Of a DNA stretch of 64,000 bases, positions 27,744 to 37,491 are shown one piece after another. A program made the translations under genes and the position numbers. The stretch is from Thermococcus pacificus (GTDB lineage Archaea; Methanobacteriota_B; Thermococci; Thermococcales; Thermococcaceae), in the NCBI RefSeq assembly GCF_002214485.1, contig NZ_CP015102.1, forward strand, positions 992,001 through 1,056,000, written 5' to 3'. Within the stretch, counting starts at the first letter, position 1. Every line of letters starts with the position of its first letter. The notes under the pieces are model-generated. The model searched no databases. It saw nothing but the letters and a program-made list of their open reading frames with translations, and was not told the origin of the DNA.

Positions 27744-28976
27744 ATGGATGTGAACTTCGAAGAACTTGTGGAGAAGGTAGCCAATGGGGAAATAAAGCTG
27801 CATCAGGTTGAGAAGTACACGAACGGCGACAAGAAGCTCGCCACTGAAATAAGGAGAAAGGCCCTTGAGCGTAAGTTTGGTATCAGCCTCGAGAACATCG
27901 GCCACTACTCTATAGACCCCAACAGAGTGATAGGGAAGAACATCGAGAACATGATAGGCGTCGTCCAGATACCCATGGGTGTCGCCGGGCCCCTCAAGAT
28001 CAACGGGGAATACGCGAAGGGTGAATTCTACATTCCCCTCGCAACAACAGAAGGCGCGCTGGTAGCCTCAGTCAACCGCGGTTGCTCGGCATTGACCGCC
28101 GCTGGAGGAGTTAAGACCACCATAATAGGCGACAAGATGACGCGCGCCCCCCTCCTCAAGTGTCCAGATGCGAGGAGGGCTAGGGAAGTTGCAGAGTGGG
28201 TCAAGAACAACCTCGACTACCTCCAGGAGAAGGCGGTATCAAATGTCACCAGACACGGGAGGTTGAGGGACGTCAAGCCGTACATAGTGGGCAACAACCT
28301 CTACCTCCGCTTCGAGTTCGAGACCGGCGATGCGATGGGTATGAACATGGTCACCATCTCGAGCGAGGAGATAATGAAGGTCATTGAGGAGGAGTTCCCC
28401 GACGTTAAGTACCTGGCTCTCTCGGGCAACCTCTGCGTCGACAAGAAGCCCAACGCCATGAACTTCATCAACGGGCGCGGCAAGACGGTCATAGCCGAGG
28501 CTTTAATCCCGAGGGAGATAGTCGAGAAGAAGCTGAAGACGACTCCGGAGCTCATAGCCGAAGTCAACTACCGCAAGAACCTCGTCGGTTCTGCCCAGGC
28601 AGGAAGCTACGGCTTCAACGCCCACTTTGGGAACATAGTTGGGGCGATATTTTTAGCGACAGGCCAGGACGAAGCTCAGATTACTGAAGGCTCGCACGGC
28701 ATAACTTTGGCGGAGGTCACACCTGAGGGCGACCTCTACATAAGCGTAACCATGCCGAGCCTTGAGGTAGGAACCGTCGGCGGCGGAACGAGGGTTCCAA
28801 CTCAAAGGGAAGCTTTGAGCATTATGGGCGTTGCAGGCGGAGGAGATCCGCCCGGAACGAACGCCAAGAAGTTCGCCGAGATAATAGCCGGGGCTGTGCT
28901 GGCGGGCGAACTTTCTCTCCTGGCCGCGATAGCCGCCAAGCACCTCGCGAAGGCCCACAAGGAGCTAGGACGTTAA
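27744..28976 (+). CDS. hmgA: HMG-CoA reductase (class I)
   Basis: This enzyme makes mevalonate for archaeal ether lipids using NADPH. The 410-residue protein contains ENMIGVVQIPMGVAGPL (68-84), Glu103 in ATTEGALVAS, GDAMGMNMV (195-203, Asp196), Lys235 in VDKKPNAMN, Asp309 in GQDEAQ, GTVGGGT and the C-terminal His400 in AAKHLAKAH, i.e. all catalytic groups. The start is ATG 27744 behind GGAGGGGTG. Spacing to the MinD-like gene suggests cotranscription. With uppS and the UbiD enzyme in this window it represents the isoprenoid pathway. Confidence 0.97.
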   Translation: MDVNFEELVEKVANGEIKLHQVEKYTNGDKKLATEIRRKALERKFGISLENIGHYSIDPNRVIGKNIENMIGVVQIPMGVAGPLKINGEYAKGEFYIPLATTEGALVASVNRGCSALTAAGGVKTTIIGDKMTRAPLLKCPDARRAREVAEWVKNNLDYLQEKAVSNVTRHGRLRDVKPYIVGNNLYLRFEFETGDAMGMNMVTISSEEIMKVIEEEFPDVKYLALSGNLCVDKKPNAMNFINGRGKTVIAEALIPREIVEKKLKTTPELIAEVNYRKNLVGSAQAGSYGFNAHFGNIVGAIFLATGQDEAQITEGSHGITLAEVTPEGDLYISVTMPSLEVGTVGGGTRVPTQREALSIMGVAGGGDPPGTNAKKFAEIIAGAVLAGELSLLAAIAAKHLAKAHKELGR

Positions 28977-29566
28977 AGCGTTATCCTCTCGAGTTCTCCC
29001 TTCTTTTCGGCCTTTTTCAGCATCTGACTCCAGGTTTTGGAGGGCATCACGTTTATCAGTTTGCCCTTCTGCCCCTTGGGACCGAAGAGGTACTCGACGA
29101 TCGAGAAGAGGGCCCCGAGGATTATCGCACCCCATAGCCCAAGGTTGAAGTAATCGCTGAGGGCCGCGATTACAATGGCGAGTATTCCATCGAGGAGGAA
29201 CCTCCAGGGGTTGCCTTTCCTAAGCTTTGATTCCGTGATTTTATCCAGTTCGTCCTTGGCGAGAAGGGAGAAGAACTCCCCGGCCTGCTTCGGATGGAAC
29301 ACGTAGACTTTGGGTATCATTTCATTAACTGCGATGATTCTCTTCTCCAGAGGCTGGATGAAGACGTACCTGGAACCGTCCTTCACGTCGAGTATAAGGA
29401 GGCTTGTTCTGCCACTAATGCCCTCTGACAGCGTTAAGAAGCTTGCAACGTCGGGATTCTTGAACTCAAGGGCGGAGGGGAACACCTCCTTAACCCTCTC
29501 GAGGGGGATGTCCTTTGGAGCGTAGTAAAAAACGATGACCGGCTGAAAAGCATCTACGAGAGACAT
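28973..29566 (-). CDS. Hypothetical two-span membrane protein
   Basis: The 197-residue protein has a soluble alpha/beta N-terminal half (1-about 115, including a strand-rich TSLLILDVKDGSRYVFIQPL) and two adjacent hydrophobic spans (about 122-160), followed by a charged tail (KTWSQMLKKAEKKGELERI). No family is recognised. The ATG follows a GGAGG-like AGGAAC, and a reverse TATA-like CTTTTAATTG lies near 29591. It is convergent with hmgA and overlaps it by 4 bases. A Thermococcales-specific membrane protein is the most that can be said. Confidence 0.68.
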   Translation of the reverse strand: MSLVDAFQPVIVFYYAPKDIPLERVKEVFPSALEFKNPDVASFLTLSEGISGRTSLLILDVKDGSRYVFIQPLEKRIIAVNEMIPKVYVFHPKQAGEFFSLLAKDELDKITESKLRKGNPWRFLLDGILAIVIAALSDYFNLGLWGAIILGALFSIVEYLFGPKGQKGKLINVMPSKTWSQMLKKAEKKGELERITL

Positions 29567-29734
29567 GTTCCTCCTTACGATTTCACAATTAAAAGTATTT
29601 CGGCATCATAAATGAAAATCTCTGGTAGAAAAAACTTGATGTTCTACGATAACATCCGGTTCTTGGTCGTTTAAAACGGGCAAAGAGGAGAACCTGCAGC
29701 CGCCTTCTTTTGTAAAATGGAACTACGCCGTAGA

Positions 29735-29744
29735 CTTTAAAAAG
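29735..29744 (+). promoter_or_regulatory. TATA box of the C/D box sRNA
   Basis: CTTTAAAAAG is centred at 29739-29740. Initiation 25 bases downstream falls at about 29764, 5 bases before the C box, exactly as expected for a short independently transcribed archaeal C/D guide RNA. Confidence 0.65.
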
Positions 29745-29763
29745 TTGCACACTAGTGGACTTA

Positions 29764-29823
29764 CAGGGATGATGACTTATTTCCCTCACTCTGAACCGTG
29801 ATGAGGAGCCGATGCTCTGACCG
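29764..29823 (+). ncRNA. C/D box small guide RNA
   Basis: All four boxes are present in order and spacing: C box ATGATGA (29769-29775), a 15-base D' guide (29776-29790), D' box CTGA (29791-29794), a 3-base gap, C' box GTGATGA (29798-29804), a 12-base D guide GGAGCCGATGCT (29805-29816), and D box CTGA (29817-29820). Such RNAs bind L7Ae, Nop5 and fibrillarin and direct 2'-O-methylation five bases upstream of each D box. A TATA box lies 25 bases upstream of the inferred 5' end. The D' guide UUUCCCUCAC pairs with GUGAGGGAAA, a conserved 23S rRNA segment (recalled, not searched). The ends are approximate. Confidence 0.85.
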
Positions 29824-29840
29824 TAGAAAATAGAAAGGGG
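29823..29840 (-). terminator. T-rich terminator after gatE
   Basis: On the reverse strand, directly after the gatE stop, CCCCCTTTCTATTTTCTA forms a T-rich run. It overlaps the 3' flank of the sRNA on the opposite strand. Confidence 0.4.
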
Positions 29841-29842
29841 GC

Positions 29843-31732
29843 TCAGCCCGCTATTTCCTGGATTTTCTTCCTCACGAGCTGGTTGACGAGCTTTCCGTCG
29901 GCCCTGCCGCGGAGCTTCGCCATCGCGCGGCCCATTATCATGCCCATTGCGCCCATTCCCTTGGCCTTGATGACGTCGATGTTCTGCTGAACCACCTCGT
30001 CTATTATTCTCTCGACTTCCTCTTCGCTGAGAAGGGTTAATCCCTTCTCTTCTGCGACCTGCCTCGCAGTCTTTGTCGGGTTCTTTGCGAGCTCCTTGAA
30101 TATCTCCTCAAAGGCCTCCTTTGCTATTTTACCCTCAATGTAGAGCTCGAAGGCCTCCCTTATGTGCTCCTCTGTGAGGTTCTCTATCGGAGCTTCTTTC
30201 TTCAGTCCCTTGAGAACCACAACCAGTATCGAGGCCACGAGGGACGGCTTGAGGCCCTTCTTCACAAGCTCCTCGAAGAGCTCATCGCGCTCATCGTTGA
30301 CCAGCGTCTCGGCGAGGCTTTTGTCTATTCTGTACTCCCTGACGAAGCGCTCAACCCTCTCCTGCGGGAGCTCGGGGAGGTTCTCGATGATGCTGCGCTT
30401 GAGCTCCTCGGTTATCTCTATCGGGGGCACGTCCGTCTCGGGGTACATCCTCGCCTTTCCCGGGAGCGGGCGCATGTACTCGGTGTTGCCGTCCGGTAAA
30501 GCTCTCCTCGTCTCCTCGGGGACGCCCTCTATGGCCTCCTTAGCGCGCTTGACGACCTCGCGCAGGGCCTTCCTTGCGGTCTCCTCCTCGGCCGCGACGA
30601 GGACGAAGGCATCATTCTCCCCGAGGTTAAGCTTTTCGATAACTGCATTAACCTCTAATTCTGTAATTCCATAGTTCGGTAATTCATCAATGTGGAAGAT
30701 TCCGCGCACGTACTTCCTCGCCCTGTTAGCCATTTCGGTGCCCAAACGCCTGCCCGGCTGAATCTCCCTGCCGATCAGCCCGCGGAACCCGGGGAGCTTA
30801 ACCGCGAGAACCTTTCCACCGTTCTTTATCGCCCTCGCGATTATCTTTGAACCGGTGTTCTGGAACACGTCGGTAACGTCGTGGAACTCTTCGTTAAGGT
30901 CTTCCGGCTTAACACCCCTCTCGCGGAGCTCATCGCGTATCTTGAGCAGGTTTACCTGCCTCTCCACCTCGCGCTCGATGATGAGGGGTATCATGTCGAG
31001 CTCCTGCACACCTTTAATCTCGACCCTCGCTCCATCCCTGATGGAGACATTGAGGTCCTGCCTGATGGTTCCGAGGCCGCGCTTGACCTTTCTAGTTGCC
31101 CTCAAAGCGTCGCCTATGAACTTGGCGACGACCTTTGCCTGCTCCGGGTGGTGGATGTCCGGGGTGGTGGCTATTTCCACGAGCGGGACGCCAAGGCGGT
31201 CGAGGCGGTAGATTACCTTCTTCTCGCCCCTCTCAACGATTCTGCAGGCGTCTTCCTCAAGGCAGACCGTCGGGATGCCAACGCTTCCCCAGGGGGTGTC
31301 CACCTTCCCCTCCATGCCCACTATGGCCGTCCTCTGGAAGCCGGAAACGTTCGAGCCGTCTATGACGATCTTCCTCATGAAGTGAACCTCGTCAACGGGC
31401 ACGGCGTTGAGCAGGTAGACTATCTGGAGCGCGGTCTTGAGGGCCTCCTCGTCGGGCCCCCTCGGGGGCTCCTCGTCCATGTAAACCAGGTCGGTGAGCT
31501 CGTAGTTGCCCTCGTACACGTAGACCTTCCCCTTCTTGAACTCCTCTAAAGCGGCGGGATCAATCTCGCCGAGCTCGCTCATTGTCGGCCTTAGGCGTCT
31601 CTCGAACGTGAAGTCAACGTCCTCGCTGAACTCGCTCGGTACGGGTGAAAACAGCTTCTTCGTGTCGAGCTGCCTGTGAATCTCAAGGCCGACCTTGAGG
31701 CCAAGCTCCTCGTAGTTGAACTTCTCAGCCAT
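29843..31732 (-). CDS. gatE: Glu-tRNA(Gln) amidotransferase subunit E
   Basis: GatE is the kinase-like subunit of the archaeal GatDE complex that converts Glu-tRNA-Gln to Gln-tRNA-Gln. The 629-residue protein has the GatB/PET112-like cradle domain ([20 protein letters not shown] at the start and [18 protein letters not shown]), the inserted AspRS-like domain (about 270-400), and the helical YqeY-like C-terminal tail ([17 protein letters not shown] to [19 protein letters not shown]). ATG 31732 follows GGTGATGAG and lies 5 bases after the gatD stop. A TATA is not needed because it is the second gene of the operon. Confidence 0.96.
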   Translation of the reverse strand: MAEKFNYEELGLKVGLEIHRQLDTKKLFSPVPSEFSEDVDFTFERRLRPTMSELGEIDPAALEEFKKGKVYVYEGNYELTDLVYMDEEPPRGPDEEALKTALQIVYLLNAVPVDEVHFMRKIVIDGSNVSGFQRTAIVGMEGKVDTPWGSVGIPTVCLEEDACRIVERGEKKVIYRLDRLGVPLVEIATTPDIHHPEQAKVVAKFIGDALRATRKVKRGLGTIRQDLNVSIRDGARVEIKGVQELDMIPLIIEREVERQVNLLKIRDELRERGVKPEDLNEEFHDVTDVFQNTGSKIIARAIKNGGKVLAVKLPGFRGLIGREIQPGRRLGTEMANRARKYVRGIFHIDELPNYGITELEVNAVIEKLNLGENDAFVLVAAEEETARKALREVVKRAKEAIEGVPEETRRALPDGNTEYMRPLPGKARMYPETDVPPIEITEELKRSIIENLPELPQERVERFVREYRIDKSLAETLVNDERDELFEELVKKGLKPSLVASILVVVLKGLKKEAPIENLTEEHIREAFELYIEGKIAKEAFEEIFKELAKNPTKTARQVAEEKGLTLLSEEEVERIIDEVVQQNIDVIKAKGMGAMGMIMGRAMAKLRGRADGKLVNQLVRKKIQEIAG

Positions 31733-31737
31733 CCTCA

Positions 31738-33057
31738 TCACCTCAGGTAAGTGTCAAACCTCGTGTAGGGCGTTATCTCGCCGGCGTAGTTCGTCAGCAT
31801 CATCTCGCGGACTTCCTTCGGGTCGTCGGTGTGGCCGAGAACCCACATCAGCTTGACGTAGGCCGTCTCCGGGAGCATGTCCTCGCACGGAATCACGCCC
31901 GCCTTGAGGAGCCTCCTTCCGGTGGAGTAGACGTTGAGGTTGACCCTGCCGTAGAGGCACTGGCTCGTCATGCAAACCGCCATGCCCTCCTCGGTGGCGC
32001 GCTCTATCGCTGGGATGATGTCGTTGGGCGTGTGCCCGAGGCCGGTTCCTTCGATCACGAGACCCCTGTAACCCCTGTCAACGAAGAAGTCTATGAGCTC
32101 GGAGCTTATTCCGGGCACGACCTTGAGGAGCCCTACGCGCGGCTCCATTCTATCGTCAACCCAGACCTCTCTTTCTCCCCTCTTCCTGTAGTCCTTCCTC
32201 AGGAACTCTATCTCCCCTTTCGGCCATACCCTTGCTATGGGCACGTCGTTTATGCTCCTGAAGGCGTCCCTCCTTGAGGTGTGCATCTTCCTGGCCTTGG
32301 TGCCGCGGTGGGCTAAACAGTAGGTGTCGCTCGTCTCGCCGTGCATGACTATCGCCACCTCGCCAAAGTCTGCTGTTGCCATCCTGACCGAGCAGATTAG
32401 GTTCATGGCAGAATCGCTGCTCGGTCTGTCGGAGCTCCTCTGGGAGCCAACGAATATCACCGGCTTTTCGAGGTCGCGGAGCATGAAGCTCAAAGCGGCC
32501 GCACTGTACGCTAAAGTGTCCGTTCCATGGGCGATTACAACCCCGTCCTCGCCCGCGTTCAGGGCCTTCGCCGCCTCGTGGGCCATCCTCTTCCAGTAGT
32601 CCGGTTTCATGTCCTCGCTCATGATGTTCATGAGGAGCTTTGGCGTTATGTTTGCTATCTCGAAGATCTCCGGGACAGCTCTGGCCAGCTCCTCCGCGGT
32701 GAAGGCCGCGTGAACCGCTCCGGTCTTGTAGTCTATCTTGCTCGCGATGGTTCCGCCCGTTCCCAGTATCGTGACGCCCGGCAGGCCCTCCTTCCTGGGG
32801 AGCACCTCTTTGAACGCCACTTCCTCCCCGGGCCTGGCCTTCTCAATGACCTCAACGCTCTCTATGAGCTCTATCCTTACACCCACGTTGTAGCCGTTAT
32901 CGAGCTTTATCGTAAGGGTCTCTCCGGGGGAGAGCTCGTAGGGCGGCATGACTATGCCCTCGTACCTTATCCTCCTGTCCCCTTCCCTCTTAACGACCGA
33001 AACGCGGTCGCCAAGGGAAAGGCCCTTCTCCTTCATGAACGCCTCAACTTTCCTCAC
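31738..33057 (-). CDS. gatD: Glu-tRNA(Gln) amidotransferase subunit D
   Basis: GatD is the L-asparaginase-like subunit that releases ammonia from glutamine or asparagine for GatE. The 439-residue protein has an N-terminal beta-barrel (about 1-85) and an asparaginase domain with the first catalytic threonine in [10 protein letters not shown], the second in [13 protein letters not shown], and a late EGTGLGHTP segment. The start is GTG 33057 behind GGGGTGATAAC, giving a normal length. It is first in the gatDE operon, which archaea use in place of a direct glutaminyl-tRNA synthetase. Confidence 0.96.
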   Translation of the reverse strand: MRKVEAFMKEKGLSLGDRVSVVKREGDRRIRYEGIVMPPYELSPGETLTIKLDNGYNVGVRIELIESVEVIEKARPGEEVAFKEVLPRKEGLPGVTILGTGGTIASKIDYKTGAVHAAFTAEELARAVPEIFEIANITPKLLMNIMSEDMKPDYWKRMAHEAAKALNAGEDGVVIAHGTDTLAYSAAALSFMLRDLEKPVIFVGSQRSSDRPSSDSAMNLICSVRMATADFGEVAIVMHGETSDTYCLAHRGTKARKMHTSRRDAFRSINDVPIARVWPKGEIEFLRKDYRKRGEREVWVDDRMEPRVGLLKVVPGISSELIDFFVDRGYRGLVIEGTGLGHTPNDIIPAIERATEEGMAVCMTSQCLYGRVNLNVYSTGRRLLKAGVIPCEDMLPETAYVKLMWVLGHTDDPKEVREMMLTNYAGEITPYTRFDTYLR

Positions 33058-33100
33058 GTTATCACCCCTCCGACCTGATGACGCGGGAAGCGTTAAAACG

Positions 33101-33394
33101 TTAGCGGATTTCGATTTTGAAGCGGGGCTCCTCTATCCAGGACGAGTGGCACCGCGGGCACTTGCTCGGAAGCTTTATCTCCGGCTTGAAGACGAAGCCG
33201 CACTTCCTGCACTCTGCGGGCTTTATGAGAAGAACCTTCCCCTCATGTTTGAGCGTTTTGGAGATTGCCTTCAGGTCTTCGAGGATTACCTTTTTGATGC
33301 CCTTTCCCCTCATGTCCAGGGCCAGTGCCAGCTCGCTCGGTGAGTAGTCCCTCTCCTCCAAAAGCTTTATTATTCGCTGTCTGCGAGTCATCAT
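33101..33394 (-). CDS. Small HTH-zinc ribbon transcriptional regulator
   Basis: The 97-residue protein joins an N-terminal winged helix (QRIIKLLEERDYSPSELALA) with a zinc ribbon of four cysteines (CRKCGFVF and CPRCHSSW), as in the archaeal COG3357 group of predicted regulators. Two adjacent ATGs (33394, 33391) are possible. A reverse-strand TATA-like CTTTATAT centred near 33421 predicts initiation at the ATG itself, so the mRNA is probably leaderless, and no ribosome site is visible. Its targets are unknown. It is divergent from pus10 and 43 bases from gatD. Confidence 0.75.
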   Translation of the reverse strand: MMTRRQRIIKLLEERDYSPSELALALDMRGKGIKKVILEDLKAISKTLKHEGKVLLIKPAECRKCGFVFKPEIKLPSKCPRCHSSWIEEPRFKIEIR

Positions 33395-33440
33395 CGCGAG
33401 ACCTTTGGAGCGGATGGGATATAAAGCTTAAGGTGAGAGC

Positions 33441-34601
33441 ATGATAACCGAAAAAGCGGGGAGAGTACTTGAGAAGTACGAGTTGTGCGACCACTGCCTC
33501 GGCAGGCTGTTCGCGAGGCTCGGTAAGGGAACCAACGAGGAGAGGGGGAGAGCGATAAGGTTCGTCCTCAACATGGAGCGCGCTGCCGCCGGGTTGCCCC
33601 CAATAACCGAGCCGAAAAAATGTGGGCTCTGCGGTAACGTCTTTGAGAGGATTCCCGAGCTTGTGGAGAGGATGAAGGAGGCTTCCGCGGGAATAGAGTT
33701 CGATACTTTCCTCGTCGGCTCGCGCTTTCCGGCTGAAGTCCGTGAGAAGGAGGAAGTCATCTGGAGGGAGTTTGGAATCGAAACTGGAGAGCCGATAAAC
33801 CGCGAGTTCAACCGCGAGCTGGGGAAGGCCTTTGGCCTGGCCACGGGAAAGGACACTGCCCGGAACCCCGATGTTGTCTTCATCGTGGAGCCGTACTCCG
33901 CTGAACTCGAGCTCCAGATAAACCCCATCTACGTCTACGGCCGCTACAGAAAGCTTGTCCGCGGCATCCCCCAGACACCCCTGCCGGACTTCGAGGACAG
34001 CGTTGCTTCTATAATCTGCAGAGCATTTTCAGGGGCGAGCGGTGGGAAGTGCGTCTTCAAAGGTGCCGGAAGGGAGGACGTTGATGTCAGAATGCTCGGC
34101 AACGGCAGGCCCTTCATCGTCGAGATCAAGAGGCCCCGGAGGAGGAAGCTCGACCTTAAATCGATAGCAGAGGAGATAAACGCGAGTGGCAGGGTTGAAG
34201 TCCTCGATCTTAGCTTCGTCGCACCAAAGGAAGCCGAGGAAGTCCTCACCAAGAACCACCGCAAGGAATACCTTGCTTTAGTTCTCGTCGAAGACGGCGT
34301 AACGCCGGAGGAAGCAGAGGAAGTCGCGAGGAAGCTTAAAGGCTTAGAAATCCACCAGAGAACCCCATGGCGCGTGAGGAAAGTGAGGGCCGATAAAGTG
34401 AGGGTCAAGAGGGTTCACGAGGCGGAGGCGAGGTGGCTCGATGAGAAACACTTCGAGCTAAGGCTGGTCACCGACGGCGGCCTCTACATCAAGGAGCTGG
34501 TCTCCGGGGATAAAGGCAGGACGAAGCCGAGCGTGAGCGACCTGCTCGGAAAGCCCGCGTGGTGCGAAAGGCTCGACGTTCTGAACATTCTCGACGACTG
34601 A
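33441..34601 (+). CDS. pus10: tRNA pseudouridine synthase Pus10
   Basis: Archaeal Pus10 makes pseudouridine 54 (and 55) in the T-loop of tRNAs. The 386-residue protein has an N-terminal zinc site (Cys16, Cys19, Cys61, Cys64), a THUMP-containing region (about 70-170), and the catalytic segment GREDVDVRMLG (210-220), which carries the essential aspartate. The thumb region KNHRKEYLALVLVEDG and the end GLYIKELVSGDKGRTKPSVSDLLG are typical. ATG 33441 follows GGTGAGAGC. The next gene starts after a separate promoter. Confidence 0.94.
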   Translation: MITEKAGRVLEKYELCDHCLGRLFARLGKGTNEERGRAIRFVLNMERAAAGLPPITEPKKCGLCGNVFERIPELVERMKEASAGIEFDTFLVGSRFPAEVREKEEVIWREFGIETGEPINREFNRELGKAFGLATGKDTARNPDVVFIVEPYSAELELQINPIYVYGRYRKLVRGIPQTPLPDFEDSVASIICRAFSGASGGKCVFKGAGREDVDVRMLGNGRPFIVEIKRPRRRKLDLKSIAEEINASGRVEVLDLSFVAPKEAEEVLTKNHRKEYLALVLVEDGVTPEEAEEVARKLKGLEIHQRTPWRVRKVRADKVRVKRVHEAEARWLDEKHFELRLVTDGGLYIKELVSGDKGRTKPSVSDLLGKPAWCERLDVLNILDD

Positions 34602-34604
34602 AAA

Positions 34605-34614
34605 CTTTATAAAC
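34605..34614 (+). promoter_or_regulatory. TATA box of the rpl21e-rpo4 operon
   Basis: CTTTATAAAC, with the BRE-like GAAAA before it, starts only 4 bases after the pus10 stop. Predicted initiation near 34634 implies a leader of about 100 bases, unusually long for this genome. Confidence 0.65.
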
Positions 34615-34633
34615 GGTTCCCGCCGATTGGATA

Positions 34634-34736
34634 GCGAAGCCCTAACAGGCTTAGTCGGTATGCCGAAAAGGTTTGAACACCTGAAAACGTGTTTGCGTCC
34701 GTTGCGCGATGAGTAAAACCCTGCGAGGTGATTGGA
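34634..34736 (+). other. Long, hairpin-rich 5' leader of rpl21e
   Basis: Three hairpins follow one another almost without gaps: AAGCC/GGCTT (34637-34652), TCGG/CCGA with a TATG loop (34655-34666) and AGGT/ACCT (34669-34682). A further AAAC/GTTT palindrome and a GC-rich stretch come before the ribosome site GAGGTGATT. Most genes here have leaders of 0-35 bases, so a structured 100-base leader before a ribosomal protein operon suggests autoregulation or a processed small RNA. C and D boxes are incomplete (CTGA at 34681 and CGATGA at 34707-34712), so a C/D guide RNA is not claimed. Confidence 0.5.
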
Positions 34737-35033
34737 ATGGTTAAGAAAGCCCACAGCTTCAGGAGGAAGACCCGCGGAAAGCTCAGCAAGAGCCCGAGGA
34801 GGAGAGGCCTGCCCCCGCTCACCAGGTTCCTTCAGGAGTTCGAGGTCGGGCAGAAGGTTCACATAGTCATAGAGCCGAGCTACCACAGGGGAATGCCCGA
34901 CCCGAGGTTCCACGGAAGGACCGGAACCGTCGTCGGCAAGCGCGGCGATGCCTACGTCGTTCAGATAAAGGACGGCGGTAAGGTTAAGACCTTCTTCATA
35001 CACCCGGTCCACCTCAGGGCGCAGAAGGGATGA
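34737..35033 (+). CDS. rpl21e: Ribosomal protein L21e
   Basis: The 98-residue basic protein of the large ribosomal subunit starts [19 protein letters not shown] and has an SH3-like barrel with [18 protein letters not shown]. Length and sequence fit archaeal L21e. ATG 34737 follows GAGGTGATTGG; upstream in-frame GTG is part of that site. It leads the conserved archaeal cluster L21e-Rpo4-DUF655-KsgA, and the next gene starts 4 bases after its stop. Confidence 0.96.
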   Translation: MVKKAHSFRRKTRGKLSKSPRRRGLPPLTRFLQEFEVGQKVHIVIEPSYHRGMPDPRFHGRTGTVVGKRGDAYVVQIKDGGKVKTFFIHPVHLRAQKG

Positions 35034-35037
35034 TCGT

Positions 35038-35406
35038 ATGATAGGAAGGAAAAAGCTCGAGGAGCACTACCTAACGATAGCCGAGACCAAGGAGCTCCTC
35101 GAGAGGCGTAAGGCGGAGGGCATGGAGGAGAACCCGGAGGAGCCGATGTTCTACGAGGCCAGGGTTAGCCTCGAGCACGCGGAACGCTTCGCCAAGCTCA
35201 AGCCGGAGCAGGCGGCTGAGCTGAAGGAGAAGCTCCTCGGCCTCTTTGACTGGATAGACGAGAGGATAGCGGTTAAGCTGATAGACCTCCTCCCAGAGGA
35301 CTACTTCGACATCCGCGTCATATTTGCCAAGGAGGACTACATGCCTACCAAGGAGGAGGCCGAGGAGATAATAAGGCTCCTCGACGACTACCGTCCCGAG
35401 GAGTGA
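35038..35406 (+). CDS. rpo4: RNA polymerase subunit Rpo4 (F)
   Basis: Rpo4 pairs with Rpo7 to form the stalk of archaeal RNA polymerase. The 122-residue helical protein has the HRDC-like C-terminal region LIDLLPEDYFDIRVIFAKED and PTKEEAEEIIRLLDDY, as in the family. The ATG lies 4 bases after the rpl21e stop and is preceded by AAGGGATGATC. A pyrimidine-rich run follows the stop, but the cluster continues with a new promoter. Confidence 0.95.
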   Translation: MIGRKKLEEHYLTIAETKELLERRKAEGMEENPEEPMFYEARVSLEHAERFAKLKPEQAAELKEKLLGLFDWIDERIAVKLIDLLPEDYFDIRVIFAKEDYMPTKEEAEEIIRLLDDYRPEE

Positions 35407-35427
35407 TCCTCTCTTCTTTTCTCTTAG
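35407..35427 (+). terminator. Pyrimidine-rich terminator after rpo4
   Basis: A run beginning TCCTCTCTTCTTTTCTCTTA follows the rpo4 stop directly. A TATA-like AGTATAAAAA (35432-35441) begins right after it, so transcription of the next pair can start independently. Confidence 0.45.
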
Positions 35428-35474
35428 ACAAAGTATAAAAACTCCGGGAGGGTATAATTTCTGGGGGAGAGACG

Positions 35475-37430
<1,956 letters not shown>

Positions 37431-37461
37431 TGCGCCCACCATCGGATATAATCCACTTATC

Positions 37462-37469
37462 TTTTTAAA
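37462..37469. promoter_or_regulatory. Shared TATA element, ferritin-like / radical SAM genes
   Basis: TTTTTAAA is nearly palindromic and is centred at 37466, 26 bases from the radical SAM ATG (37492), which has no ribosome site and is thus probably leaderless. It is 36 bases from the ferritin-like ATG, which does have one. Confidence 0.6.
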
Positions 37470-37491
37470 CCCCTCTCACGAACCAGCAAGC

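Noticed and set aside
29589-29789. Reverse-strand 66-codon frame between gatE and the two-span membrane protein gene
   Set aside because: No ribosome site, basic low-complexity translation, and it covers the sRNA and its promoter on the other strand.
31727-31748. Reverse-strand CTGA-GTGATGA-CTGA order resembling a C/D guide RNA at the gatD/gatE junction
   Set aside because: The spacer between C'-like and D-like boxes is only 6 bases and there is no upstream C box; the GTGATGA is simply the gatE ribosome site.
34634-34736. tRNA-like or C/D guide RNA in the rpl21e leader
   Set aside because: The AGGTTTGAACACCT arm recalls a T-arm, but no acceptor stem or conserved GG/CCA features fit, and C/D boxes are incomplete; only a structured leader is claimed.
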